From: Microcella sp. | Lineage (GTDB): Bacteria; Actinomycetota; Actinomycetes; Actinomycetales; Microbacteriaceae | Assembly: GCA_030158585.1 (NCBI GenBank) | Contig: JAOASR010000068.1 | Coordinates: 1-33,818, forward strand | Direction: 5' to 3' | DNA length: 33,818 nucleotides | Shown: positions 18,385 to 27,147 of the stretch, piece by piece | Layout of the letters: the number at the start of each line of letters is the position of its first letter | Numbering within the stretch: position 1 is the stretch's first letter | Made by a program: the position numbers and the translations under genes | The notes under the pieces: generated by a model | The model's database searches: none | Told to the model about the DNA's origin: nothing | Seen by the model: only the letters and a program-made list of their open reading frames with translations

Positions 18385-18996
18385 CTAGTCGAGCAGCCCG
18401 CCCAGGTCGAGGTCGCCCGTGATGTCGCCGACGAGGCCGTCGACGTCGATCTCGGCGAGCGTGGAGTCGACGAGGTCGTTCACGTCGACGACGTCGCTCA
18501 CGTCACCCACGTCGATGCTCGTGTCGTTGCCCGATGCGATGGGCGCCTGCACGTCATTGCCCGAGCCGATCGCGTTGCCCGAGGCGATGTCGCCGACCTC
18601 GGGGGCCACAACGACGGGGCTCTCGTTGCTGATGTCGCCCGTGCTGACGTCGCCGTTGCCGATCGCGGTGTCGCCGCCGGTGATGTCGCCGCCGGTCACG
18701 TCACCGAGCAGGCCGTCGATACCGATGCCGCCGAAGCCGCCGGTCGAGACGTCGTCGAGCAGCCCGTCGATCGAGCCGTCGAGAAGGTCGGCGAACGTGG
18801 TCTCGCCCGTGATGTCGCCGAGCAGGTCGCTCGTGAGCTGGCCCTCGGTGACGGTGGAGCTCGACTCAGTGCTCGAGCCCGTCGTCGAGCCCTCGTGGTC
18901 GGCGAACGCGGGGGCCGCGAAGCCCGCCGTGACGAGCCCAGCCGCGGCGAGAGCCGACGCGCCGATGATGGTCTTCCTGGAGGTGAATGCGTTCAT
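18385..18996 (-). CDS. Secreted low-complexity Gly/Asp-rich protein
   Basis: ATG 18996 with an upstream SD-like AGAAAGG and signal peptide MNAFTSRKTIIGASALAAAGLVTAGFAAPAFA. Recurrent GDITG/GDIS/GDIASG and ASGN motifs. Confidence 0.75.
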   Translation of the reverse strand: MNAFTSRKTIIGASALAAAGLVTAGFAAPAFADHEGSTTGSSTESSSTVTEGQLTSDLLGDITGETTFADLLDGSIDGLLDDVSTGGFGGIGIDGLLGDVTGGDITGGDTAIGNGDVSTGDISNESPVVVAPEVGDIASGNAIGSGNDVQAPIASGNDTSIDVGDVSDVVDVNDLVDSTLAEIDVDGLVGDITGDLDLGGLLD

Positions 18997-19345
18997 GGAT
19001 CGAACCTTTCTGTTCCGGTGCGTGCCGGCGCCGCTTCCGATCGGAGGCGATCCGCTCGGCACATGGGGGTCTCCGGAGCGATCGGGGCGCCGGTTTGGCG
19101 CGGGGATGCTCTGACCCCCGTTCGGGGGAGGTGCGACGCGATTCGCTGTGACTTCCTGGGAGCCCGCTCGCCCGACATCTCGGGGATCGGGGCCGCGGCC
19201 GGCGTCCTTTCTGTGAGGGTGCTTCATGCAGACGTTCAGCAGATCTGATATCCCCCCCCGTTTACGGGATAAGAAACGGCTTCACATTCGGATACCGAAT
19301 GGGGCCGAATTACGACCACTCCGGGCACTCCTCGGAGGTGGTTGC

Positions 19346-20809
19346 ATGTCGACGCCGCTCGACCCACGAGCCGATCGACCCGGAGTCCCGATGCCCGCAT
19401 TCGCACGCCCCACCCGTACCTCGCTGACGGCCCGCTCGACTCGCCGTGGGCTCGCCCCACTCGCCCTCGGGCTGCTCGTCGCGATCGGCGCGACCGTCGC
19501 CGGCGCGCTGCCGGCAGCACTTGCGGCACCGGGCAGCAACAAGGTGACCATCTGCCACCGCACCCACTCGGTCACCAACCCGTACCGGATGATCACGGTC
19601 AGCGCGAGCGCGGCCGATGGCGCCGGCAAGAGCGACCACACGAATCATGACGAGGTGTACTCGGTCGACGGCACCTCCTACCCCGTCTTCTCGCGTGCCG
19701 TCGACTACCCGGCGAACCAGAAGTGGTGGGGCGACATCATCCCGCCGGTGCGCAACAGCCCCGGCCTCAACTGGGCCGCCGCCGGTGCGCAGGAGATCTA
19801 CACGGGCGTCGGCACGAGCTTCGGACTCTGCGGACGCATGTCGGCCAAGACGTTCTACGACCTCGAGGTCGCCGCAGGCATCCCCGCCGCCGATGTGCTC
19901 GCCGACCTCGACGAGCAGGCTTCGCGCGAAGACGCCGAGCTGCTGCAGAAGCTCGGTGTGACGAAGTTCTCTGACCTCGACCCCGCAGCGCTCCCGACGA
20001 GCTTCACGTCCCTGCCCGAGGCGCCGAAGGGTGCCCCCGCTCCCGCCTCCGTCACGCCCGAGAAGGGCAAGCAGAAGATCGCGGTCTTCGTCTGGTACGA
20101 CACCGATCGGGATGGCGCCTTCGACGCCGACGAGCAGCCTGCGTCGGGCATCCCCGTCTCGCTCGGCGCGGTCGTCGATGTCGCACCCGCGGGCTTCGGG
20201 CCCGCCACGAGCTTCGTCATGGGGGCCGGTCAGCTGATGACCGACGCGAATGGTCTCATCGTCGATGAGAGCATCACGGCCGGACAGTGGGAAGCCGCGG
20301 CGGTCACGCCCGAGGCCGACGAGGTGACGTACGACTCCGAGGGCACCGTCGACGATGGCGCGGCCGTCGTCGACGTTCCCGCCGACTCCACCGGCTTCGC
20401 GTGGATCGGCCTCGTCACGCTCGCGGTCGACGGCCCCACTGACGGCGGCGCGGGTGGCGGGACTGGCGGCGGCGCGGGTGGCGGCACCGACGGCGGCACT
20501 GACGGCGGTGCGGGCGGCGGCGCTGAGGGCGGCACCGATCCCGGCACTGACGGCGGCGCCGATTCCGGTGCGGGCGACGGCGGCCCCGGAGCGAACGACG
20601 AGGGCGCGGGAGACGGCGACGCTGAGGCCGGTTCGTTCGACTTCGCCGACGGCGCTCCGGTCACCGGCGACCTCGCCGCCACGGGCGGTCCTCTCGACGC
20701 CGCGAGCCTCGCGGTCGGCGCCGGCGCGCTCATCGTGCTCGGCGTCGCCCTCGCCCGACGTGCGTGGAACGCACGTCGCCGCTCTCTCGAGCTGGTCGAG
20801 GCCGACTAG
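19346..20809 (+). CDS. Secreted cell-surface protein with CHRT-type N-terminal domain, SdrD-B-like domain, Gly/Thr/Asp-rich spacer and LAATG anchor
   Basis: ATG 19346 after GGAGGTGG; NKVTICHRTHSVTNPYRMITVSASA; FVWYDTDRDGAFDADEQPASGIPVSL; DGGAGGGTGGG spacer; DLAATGGPLDAASLAVGAGALIVLGVALARRAWNARRR. Confidence 0.85.
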   Translation: MSTPLDPRADRPGVPMPAFARPTRTSLTARSTRRGLAPLALGLLVAIGATVAGALPAALAAPGSNKVTICHRTHSVTNPYRMITVSASAADGAGKSDHTNHDEVYSVDGTSYPVFSRAVDYPANQKWWGDIIPPVRNSPGLNWAAAGAQEIYTGVGTSFGLCGRMSAKTFYDLEVAAGIPAADVLADLDEQASREDAELLQKLGVTKFSDLDPAALPTSFTSLPEAPKGAPAPASVTPEKGKQKIAVFVWYDTDRDGAFDADEQPASGIPVSLGAVVDVAPAGFGPATSFVMGAGQLMTDANGLIVDESITAGQWEAAAVTPEADEVTYDSEGTVDDGAAVVDVPADSTGFAWIGLVTLAVDGPTDGGAGGGTGGGAGGGTDGGTDGGAGGGAEGGTDPGTDGGADSGAGDGGPGANDEGAGDGDAEAGSFDFADGAPVTGDLAATGGPLDAASLAVGAGALIVLGVALARRAWNARRRSLELVEAD

Positions 20810-20818
20810 CCTGGGCCG

Positions 20819-21736
20819 GTGACCTCACCCTTCCAGCTCTCTGACGAGGTGGCGGCGGCGCTCGCCGCCGGCCGCCCCGTCGTCGCCCTCGAGTCGACGA
20901 TCATCAGCCACGGCCTGCCGCGCCCCCGCAACCACGAGGCCGCGCTCGAGTTCGAGGCGATCCTCCGCGACCAGGGCGTGACGCCCGCGACCATCGCGGT
21001 GCTCGACGGCGTCGCGCAGATCGGCCTCGACGCCGAGGGGGTGCGCCGCATCTCCGACGACGAGATGGCGAAGGCCAGCGTGCGCGACCTGCCGATCCTC
21101 GCGGCTCGTGGTGCGAGTGGAGCGACCACGGTCGCGGCGACCGCCCACCTCGCCGCGATGGCGGGCATCCGCGTCTTCGCGACCGGTGGTCTCGGCGGCG
21201 TGCACCGCGGCGCGAGCGAGACCTTCGACGAGTCGGCCGACATCTCGACGCTTGCCGTCACGCCCATCACGGTCGTCTCGGCGGGCGTGAAGAGCGTGCT
21301 CGACATCGCTGCGACGCTCGAGCGCCTCGAGTCGTACTCGGTGCCCGTCATCGGGCTCGGCACCACGGTCTTCCCGAGCTTCTGGCTGCGCGAGAGCGCC
21401 TTCACGCTCGACTGGGCGGTCGAGGACGAGACCCAGGTCGCCGCTGTCATGGCCGCGCACGACGCGCTCGGCCACCGCCAGGGCATCGTCGTCGCGAACC
21501 CGGTGCCCGCCGACCAGGCGTGGGAGCCCGCCGAGCACGACCGCGTGCTCGCCGAGGCCTTCGCGCTCGCCGACGCCGCGGGTGTGACCGGCAAGGCCGT
21601 GACGCCGTTCCTGCTCGGCACGATCGTCGAGCTCTCGGGCGGGCGCAGTCTCGAGGTCAACCTCGACCTCGCCCGCAACAACGTGCGCGTCGCCGGGCGC
21701 ATCGCGACGGCCTGGGCCGCGCGCTCGTCGGCCTGA
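20819..21736 (+). CDS. psuG: Pseudouridine-5'-phosphate glycosidase
   Basis: VVALESTIISHGLPRPRN, ARGASGATTVAATAHLAAMAGIRVFATGGLGGVHRGASETFDESADISTLA; GTG start. Confidence 0.93.
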   Translation: MTSPFQLSDEVAAALAAGRPVVALESTIISHGLPRPRNHEAALEFEAILRDQGVTPATIAVLDGVAQIGLDAEGVRRISDDEMAKASVRDLPILAARGASGATTVAATAHLAAMAGIRVFATGGLGGVHRGASETFDESADISTLAVTPITVVSAGVKSVLDIAATLERLESYSVPVIGLGTTVFPSFWLRESAFTLDWAVEDETQVAAVMAAHDALGHRQGIVVANPVPADQAWEPAEHDRVLAEAFALADAAGVTGKAVTPFLLGTIVELSGGRSLEVNLDLARNNVRVAGRIATAWAARSSA

Positions 21737-21750
21737 GCGGCGACCCGCTC

Positions 21751-22668
21751 GTGGCCGGCTCGCGCGCCCTGCTCGTGGGCGACGTCATCGACGACATCAT
21801 CGTCGTGCCGACCGGGCCGATCAGGCCCGACACCGATACGACGTCGCACATCTCGCGCAACGCGGGCGGCAGCGCCGCCAACACGGCGGCGTGGCTCGGC
21901 TGGCTGGGTGCGGGCGTCGACTTCGTCGGCCGCGTCGGGGCCGGCGACGCCGAGCGCCACGCGCGCGAGCTCAGCGAGGCCGGAGCGACCCCGCACCTGA
22001 CCGAAGACCCCGACCGCGTCACGGGCACGATCGTCATCCTCGTCGAGGGGCAGCAGCGCACGATGCTGACCGATCGGGGCGCGAATGCGACGCTCGACCC
22101 GACCCAGGTGACGGATGCCCTGCTCGCGACCTCGGGCATCCTGCACCTGACCGGCTACTCCCTCGTCGACGCCCTCTCGCCCTGCGCGCTGCACGAGCTC
22201 ATCGAGCGCGCTCACGCGCACGGAGCGACCGTCACGCTCGACCCGAGCTCGACGGGCTTCATCGCCGACTACGGAGTCGAGGCGTTTCGCACGGCGATCG
22301 CCGGGGTCGATCTGCTGCGGCCGAACCTCGACGAGGGGCGCCTGCTCGCCGGCCTCGGGGCCGACGCGCCGTCTGCCGCCGTGGCCGAGGCGCTGCTCGA
22401 CCTCGCGCCGGCGGTGCTGCTGACGTGCGGGCCCGCGGGCGTGACGATCGCCGAGTGGCGGGCGGATGCGCCCGCACACATTGTCGAGCTGCCGGCTGAG
22501 CGCGTCGAGACGGTCGACCCCACCGGCGCCGGCGACTCGTTCACGGCCGGCTTCCTCGCCGCCCGCCTCGCCGGGGCAGACCTCGCCCACGCCGCGCGAG
22601 AGGGCCAGCGCGTCGCCGCGATCGCGGTGAGCCGCGTCGGCGGCCGCCCGCCCGCGGGCCAGCGCTGA
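21751..22668 (+). CDS. PfkB-family carbohydrate kinase, probable pseudouridine kinase
   Basis: GGSAANTAAWLGWLGAGVDFVGRVGAGD and DPTGAGDSFTAGFLAARLAG. Immediately downstream of psuG. Start uncertain (GTG 21751 assumed). Confidence 0.82.
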   Translation: MAGSRALLVGDVIDDIIVVPTGPIRPDTDTTSHISRNAGGSAANTAAWLGWLGAGVDFVGRVGAGDAERHARELSEAGATPHLTEDPDRVTGTIVILVEGQQRTMLTDRGANATLDPTQVTDALLATSGILHLTGYSLVDALSPCALHELIERAHAHGATVTLDPSSTGFIADYGVEAFRTAIAGVDLLRPNLDEGRLLAGLGADAPSAAVAEALLDLAPAVLLTCGPAGVTIAEWRADAPAHIVELPAERVETVDPTGAGDSFTAGFLAARLAGADLAHAAREGQRVAAIAVSRVGGRPPAGQR

Positions 22669-22684
22669 CCGGCGCCGCCCTGCG

Positions 22685-23923
22685 CTACCGGGCGCTCGCC
22701 GTCAGCTCGCGCTGAGCACTCGGGTCGGCGGGGAAGAGCGGCGCCTCGAGGGGGTCGCTCAGCAGCGGAGCGAACGCGAGCTCGCCCGCGCCGACCAGCA
22801 GCACGTCTGAACCGAGCGTGCCCAGCAGGATGGGGCAGCTGCGCGAGTGCGACTCGAGCGCATAGCGCTGCACCGCCTGGTCGACCTCCGAGCGGCGGCA
22901 CTCGAAGATCACGCGGAGGAAGCCGGTGAGCACGACGGCCTCGGGATTGAACATGTTCATGAGCATGCCGATGGCGCGGCCGAGACCGTCGGCCTGCTTG
23001 TCGAGCAGGGCATCGGCGGGCCCTGGAGGGTGCTCGCGGATGGCGCGCGCGAGGGTCTCGTCGTCGGCGCGGTCGAGCCTGAGCGCGGTGAGCAGATCGA
23101 GGCGATTGACGACCGAGTCGAGGCTGCCGGGGATGCCGCCGTAGTTCGGCCGCACCTCGTCCGAGATCGCGATGTGTCCGAGCTCGCCGGCGAATCCATC
23201 GCGACCGCGCAGCAGTTGGCCGTCGACCACGAGCCCGCCGCCGACGCCGCCGACGGCGCCGAAGAGCAGCACCATGTTGCGCAGGTTGCGGGCGATGCCG
23301 AAGCGCTGCTCGGCGAGGCTCGCGAGTGACGCGTCGTTGTCGATCCACACCGGAAGGCCCGTGCGCGCGGCGATCATGTCGGCGAGGGGCACGGTGCCCC
23401 ACCCGAGCGAGTACGCGGAGTCGACCACGCCGTCGGCGACGCGCACCTGCCCCGGGCTCGCCACGCCGATGCCGGCGATGACGGCGTCGTCGTCGAGCCG
23501 CTCGCGATGCTCGGCGACGAGCTCAGCGATCGCGTCCGAGGCGATCTCGGGCGAGGGGAGTGTGGCCAGCACGCGGCTGGACCGGTGCAGGATGCGCCCG
23601 CTCAGCCCGACGGTGGCGACAACGATCGAGTCGTACAGGGGCACGACCGTGAACGCGACGACATGGTGGGCCGCGCGCACGACGGTGCTCGGTCGACCGA
23701 CGCCCCCGCTGGCGGCACCGGTGCCCTGCTCGACGAGACCGCGCGCCTCGAGGTCACCGAGCAGCGCGAGCACCGACGATCGGGTGATGCCGGCCTGCTC
23801 CGCGAGCTGGCTGCGCGAGACCTCGCGGCCGTAGTGGACGAGGCGCAGCAGCGCCCCGAGGTTGGCGCGCTTCAGGCGGGTCAGCCCGCGCGTGCTGCCG
23901 CCCTGAGCCGGATTCTTATTCAC
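22685..23923 (-). CDS. ROK-family transcriptional regulator
   Basis: N-terminal wHTH (SRSQLAEQAGITRSSVLALLGDLEARGLVEQG) and ROK fold (GIGVASPGQVRVADGVV, WIDNDASLASLAEQRFG, FGAVGGVGGGLVVDGQLLRGRDGFAGELGHI); GTG start. Confidence 0.88.
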   Translation of the reverse strand: MNKNPAQGGSTRGLTRLKRANLGALLRLVHYGREVSRSQLAEQAGITRSSVLALLGDLEARGLVEQGTGAASGGVGRPSTVVRAAHHVVAFTVVPLYDSIVVATVGLSGRILHRSSRVLATLPSPEIASDAIAELVAEHRERLDDDAVIAGIGVASPGQVRVADGVVDSAYSLGWGTVPLADMIAARTGLPVWIDNDASLASLAEQRFGIARNLRNMVLLFGAVGGVGGGLVVDGQLLRGRDGFAGELGHIAISDEVRPNYGGIPGSLDSVVNRLDLLTALRLDRADDETLARAIREHPPGPADALLDKQADGLGRAIGMLMNMFNPEAVVLTGFLRVIFECRRSEVDQAVQRYALESHSRSCPILLGTLGSDVLLVGAGELAFAPLLSDPLEAPLFPADPSAQRELTASAR

Positions 23924-23975
23924 GGCTGAACCTCCAACTTCAACGGCGAAACTTCATCTTAGTGACCTCGAAAAC

Positions 23976-24000
23976 AATTAGTTCATTTTTTTGACAAACT
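23976..24000. promoter_or_regulatory. Candidate operator/promoter region between the ROK gene and the ABC operon
   Basis: AATTAGTTCATTTTTTTGACAAACT in an AT-rich island; contains TTGACA (23991-23996) and GTTCATTTT shared with the 28603-28625 site. Confidence 0.45.
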
Positions 24001-24069
24001 GGGTTACGATCATCCCGCGGCAGCTCGAGCGACGACGCTCCGCCTCAGAGTGACAGATCCAAGGAGACA

Positions 24070-25308
24070 ATGGTGTTCTCATCGACACGACGCGGCGCCC
24101 TCATCGTGGCCGCCGGAATGGCGCTGACCCTGGCCGGATGCACGGCCGGCGGTGCTGGCGGAGCGGCGCAGTCCGACTCGCTCGAGTTCTGGGCCTACGA
24201 GCCCAACTCGCTCAGCCAGAAGGAGGCTCTCGACGCCCTCGTGGCCGAGTTCGAGGCCGAGAACGAGATCGACGTGCGCGTCACCTACGTGCCGAAGGAC
24301 GCCTTCAACACCAAGCTGAACTCGTCGATCGCCGTGGGGCGCAATCCCGACGTGTCGTACCTCGACCAGCCGCTCACCCCTCGCTTCGCGGGCGACGGCA
24401 TCCTGCTCGACATCACCGATCAGCTCGAGACCGGCCTCGGCGCCGACGCCTTCGCGCCGGCCGCGATGGACACGAACGTCGTCGACGGCCGTGTCTACGG
24501 CGTCCCGCTCTCGATGACGACCGTCGCGCTGTACTACAACACGGCGCTCGTGCAGACGCCTCCCACCACGTGGGACGAGTGGCTGGAGTCGGCCGAAGAC
24601 GTGTACGTGCCGAACACGACCGCGGCCTTCGAGGGCATCGGCGGCGGCGGATGGGGCGCCTGGCTCTTCCCCGCCTTCGTGCACAGCGGCGGCGGCACCA
24701 TGATCTCTCCCGCCGACAGCTCGGCGACCTTCGGCGACGAGGCGGGCGTCGAGGCGGCGAACTTCCTGCTCGACCTGCAGCGCTACTCCGATCAGGCGGT
24801 GCGTCAGAGCGAGAACGCGTTCGGCAACGGGCTCGTCGCGTACAAGGTCTCAGGACCGTGGGAGATCGAGGCGCTCTCCAAGAGCTTCCCGAACCTCGAG
24901 TTCGCGGTGGCGCCCCTGCCCTCGCGCGACGGCGGGACCTCGGTCTCGAACATCGGCGGCGAGAACCTCGTCATCTTCGAGAACTCCACCAAGCAGGACC
25001 TCGCCTACGCCCTCATCGAGCACCTCACGGATGCCGAGGGAATGCAGGTCATGGCCGGCGTCACGGGCAACTTCGCCACCAACCTCGAGGCTGCGGCCGC
25101 GCTCAACTTCTCGGCCGACCCGAACCTGGCGGTGTTCGAGGCGCAGCTGCAGACCGCTATTCCGCGACCCACGCTGACGGAGTGGCTGAAGGTCAACGAT
25201 GAGGTCATCGGCTCGGCGCTCGACGCGATCTTCGTCTCGGGCGAAGACCCGACGACCGTGCTGACCGAGGCCAACGAGCGCGCCAACGTCATCCTGCTCG
25301 GCGAGTAG
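24070..25308 (+). CDS. ABC transporter substrate-binding lipoprotein (sugar family)
   Basis: Lipobox MALTLAGCTAGG; SBP_bac_1-like body (LEFWAYEPNSLSQKEALDALVAEFEAENEIDVRVTYVPKDAFNTKLNSSIAVGRNPDV). Confidence 0.92.
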   Translation: MVFSSTRRGALIVAAGMALTLAGCTAGGAGGAAQSDSLEFWAYEPNSLSQKEALDALVAEFEAENEIDVRVTYVPKDAFNTKLNSSIAVGRNPDVSYLDQPLTPRFAGDGILLDITDQLETGLGADAFAPAAMDTNVVDGRVYGVPLSMTTVALYYNTALVQTPPTTWDEWLESAEDVYVPNTTAAFEGIGGGGWGAWLFPAFVHSGGGTMISPADSSATFGDEAGVEAANFLLDLQRYSDQAVRQSENAFGNGLVAYKVSGPWEIEALSKSFPNLEFAVAPLPSRDGGTSVSNIGGENLVIFENSTKQDLAYALIEHLTDAEGMQVMAGVTGNFATNLEAAAALNFSADPNLAVFEAQLQTAIPRPTLTEWLKVNDEVIGSALDAIFVSGEDPTTVLTEANERANVILLGE

Positions 25309-25310
25309 CG

Positions 25311-26279
25311 ATGACGCAGCTCATCGACCCGGCGGTCGTCGCGGGGCAGCCCGCGACGCCGCCGCGACGCCCGCGGCCCGCGCCGCGCCGCGGGGCGTCC
25401 CCCCGCCGCACGTCGTACCGCGCCCGGCAGAACCGCACCGGCTACCTCTTCATCCTGCCGTTCCTGCTGTACTTCGCGATGTTCCTGCTGCTGCCGATGC
25501 TCATGTCGTTCGTGCTGAGCTTCATGGAGTGGGATCTGCGGTCGGCGCCGACTTTCGTCGGCCTCGACAACTACGCCAATCTGCTGTTCGACCCCATCCG
25601 ATACCCGGAGTTCTGGCCGTCGCTCGGCGTGACGCTGCAGTACATCCTGATGAGCGTTCCGCTCGGCATCGCGTTCGCGCTCGGCATCTCGGCGATGCTG
25701 AACGCGAACGTCAAGGGCGAGGGGTTCTTCAAGACCGCCTACTTCATCCCGAACGTCACGGCGGTGGTGGCCGTGGCCGCCATGTGGATCTTCATGCTCG
25801 ACCCGCAGTTCGGGCTGATCAACGACGTGCTCGGCACGAACATCAGCTTCCTCGGGATGCCCGAGACGGCGCTCGCGTCACTGGCGGCGATGGCCATCTG
25901 GGGGGCGCTGGGGTACAACATCCTCATCCTGCTCTCGGCGATGAAGTCGATCGATGAGTCTCTCTACGAGGCGGCGAAGATCGACGGCGCCAACGCCGTG
26001 CAGCGCTTCTTCGCGATCACGCTGCCGTCGATCCAGCCGATCATCTTCTTCATCATCATCACCGCCACGATCGGGGCGTTCCAGGCCTTCGACCAGATGT
26101 ACCTCATGACCGGCGGAGGGCCCGACGGCTCGACGTTGACCTACCTGCTGAGCCTGTACAACCACGCCTTCCGGTACTTCGAGATGGGAACGGCGTCGGC
26201 GATGTCGTACCTGCTGCTCCTCATCATTCTGTTCGTGACCTGGGTGGGCTTCCGGTTCATCCCGCAGAAGCTCGACTAA
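25311..26279 (+). CDS. ABC sugar transporter permease (MalF/UgpA-type)
   Basis: TM helices and EAA loop YEAAKIDGANAVQRFFAITLPSIQPII. Confidence 0.93.
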   Translation: MTQLIDPAVVAGQPATPPRRPRPAPRRGASPRRTSYRARQNRTGYLFILPFLLYFAMFLLLPMLMSFVLSFMEWDLRSAPTFVGLDNYANLLFDPIRYPEFWPSLGVTLQYILMSVPLGIAFALGISAMLNANVKGEGFFKTAYFIPNVTAVVAVAAMWIFMLDPQFGLINDVLGTNISFLGMPETALASLAAMAIWGALGYNILILLSAMKSIDESLYEAAKIDGANAVQRFFAITLPSIQPIIFFIIITATIGAFQAFDQMYLMTGGGPDGSTLTYLLSLYNHAFRYFEMGTASAMSYLLLLIILFVTWVGFRFIPQKLD

Positions 26280-26288
26280 GGGATCGCC

Positions 26289-27140
26289 ATGATTGCTCGC
26301 AGAATCTCGCGGGTCGCGCTGTACGCGTTCCTGTTCTTCCTCGTCGCGCTGCTCGTCGGGCCCTTCCTCTGGCTCACGCTCGCGTCGTTCAAGGACGGCA
26401 GCCAGATCCTCTCCGCCGACTCGCCCATCCTCCCGGTGGATGAGAACGGCGATTTCCAGATCAAGCTCGACAACTACGTCGTGGCGTTCGACTACCTGCA
26501 GCTCAACACGCTGTTCCTGAACACCTTCATCGTCGCGACCGTGGCGACCGCGTTCAATCTGTTCTTCAACAGCCTTGCGGGCTACGCCTTCGCGCGCATC
26601 GCCTTCCGCGGGCGCGAGACGATCTTCCGGCTCGTGCTCGCCTCGCTCATGGTGCCCGGCACGGTGATGCTCGTGCCGAACATGATCATCATCAATCAGC
26701 TGGGGCTCTTCGACAGCCTCGGTGCGCTGATCGTGCCGTTCGTGATGAGCGTCTACAACATCTTCCTCATGCGCCAGACCTTCCTGGGGTTCCCGCGCGA
26801 GCTGGAGGAGGCGGCGATCATCGACGGCGCGAGCGCGTTCCGCGTGTTCTGGACGATCGCGATGCCGCTCGCTCGGCCGATGCTCGTGGTGCTCGGCATC
26901 ACGACCTTCATGTGGAACTACAACAACTTCCTCTGGCCTCTGGTGGTCATCCAGTCGCCGGAGAACGGCACGCTCTCGCTCGGTCTGGGCTCGCTCGTCT
27001 CCGCGAGCGCCACCAACGCCGAGCTGTACCCCGTGATGCTCGCCGCATCCGTGGTCATCTCGGTGCCGCTCATCATCATCTTCCTCGTCTTCCAGAAGCA
27101 CATCGTCAAGGGCATCGCTGCCGGAGCACTGAAGGGCTGA
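26289..27140 (+). CDS. ABC sugar transporter permease (MalG/UgpE-type)
   Basis: TM helices and EAA loop ELEEAAIIDGASAFRVFWTIAMPLARPML. Confidence 0.93.
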   Translation: MIARRISRVALYAFLFFLVALLVGPFLWLTLASFKDGSQILSADSPILPVDENGDFQIKLDNYVVAFDYLQLNTLFLNTFIVATVATAFNLFFNSLAGYAFARIAFRGRETIFRLVLASLMVPGTVMLVPNMIIINQLGLFDSLGALIVPFVMSVYNIFLMRQTFLGFPRELEEAAIIDGASAFRVFWTIAMPLARPMLVVLGITTFMWNYNNFLWPLVVIQSPENGTLSLGLGSLVSASATNAELYPVMLAASVVISVPLIIIFLVFQKHIVKGIAAGALKG

Positions 27141-27147
27141 CACGACC

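Noticed and set aside
18385-19227. Extended start at 19227 for the Gly/Asp-rich protein
   Set aside because: The ATG at 18996 has an SD-like sequence and begins a canonical signal peptide; the upstream extension lacks coding character.
20440-20620. GGCGGC-type repeat tract as a functional DNA repeat
   Set aside because: Explained by the Gly/Thr/Asp-rich wall-spanning spacer of the LAATG protein.
20806-22590. 594-aa - strand ORF
   Set aside because: Antisense to psuG and the PfkB kinase, which have clear motifs; low-complexity shadow translation.
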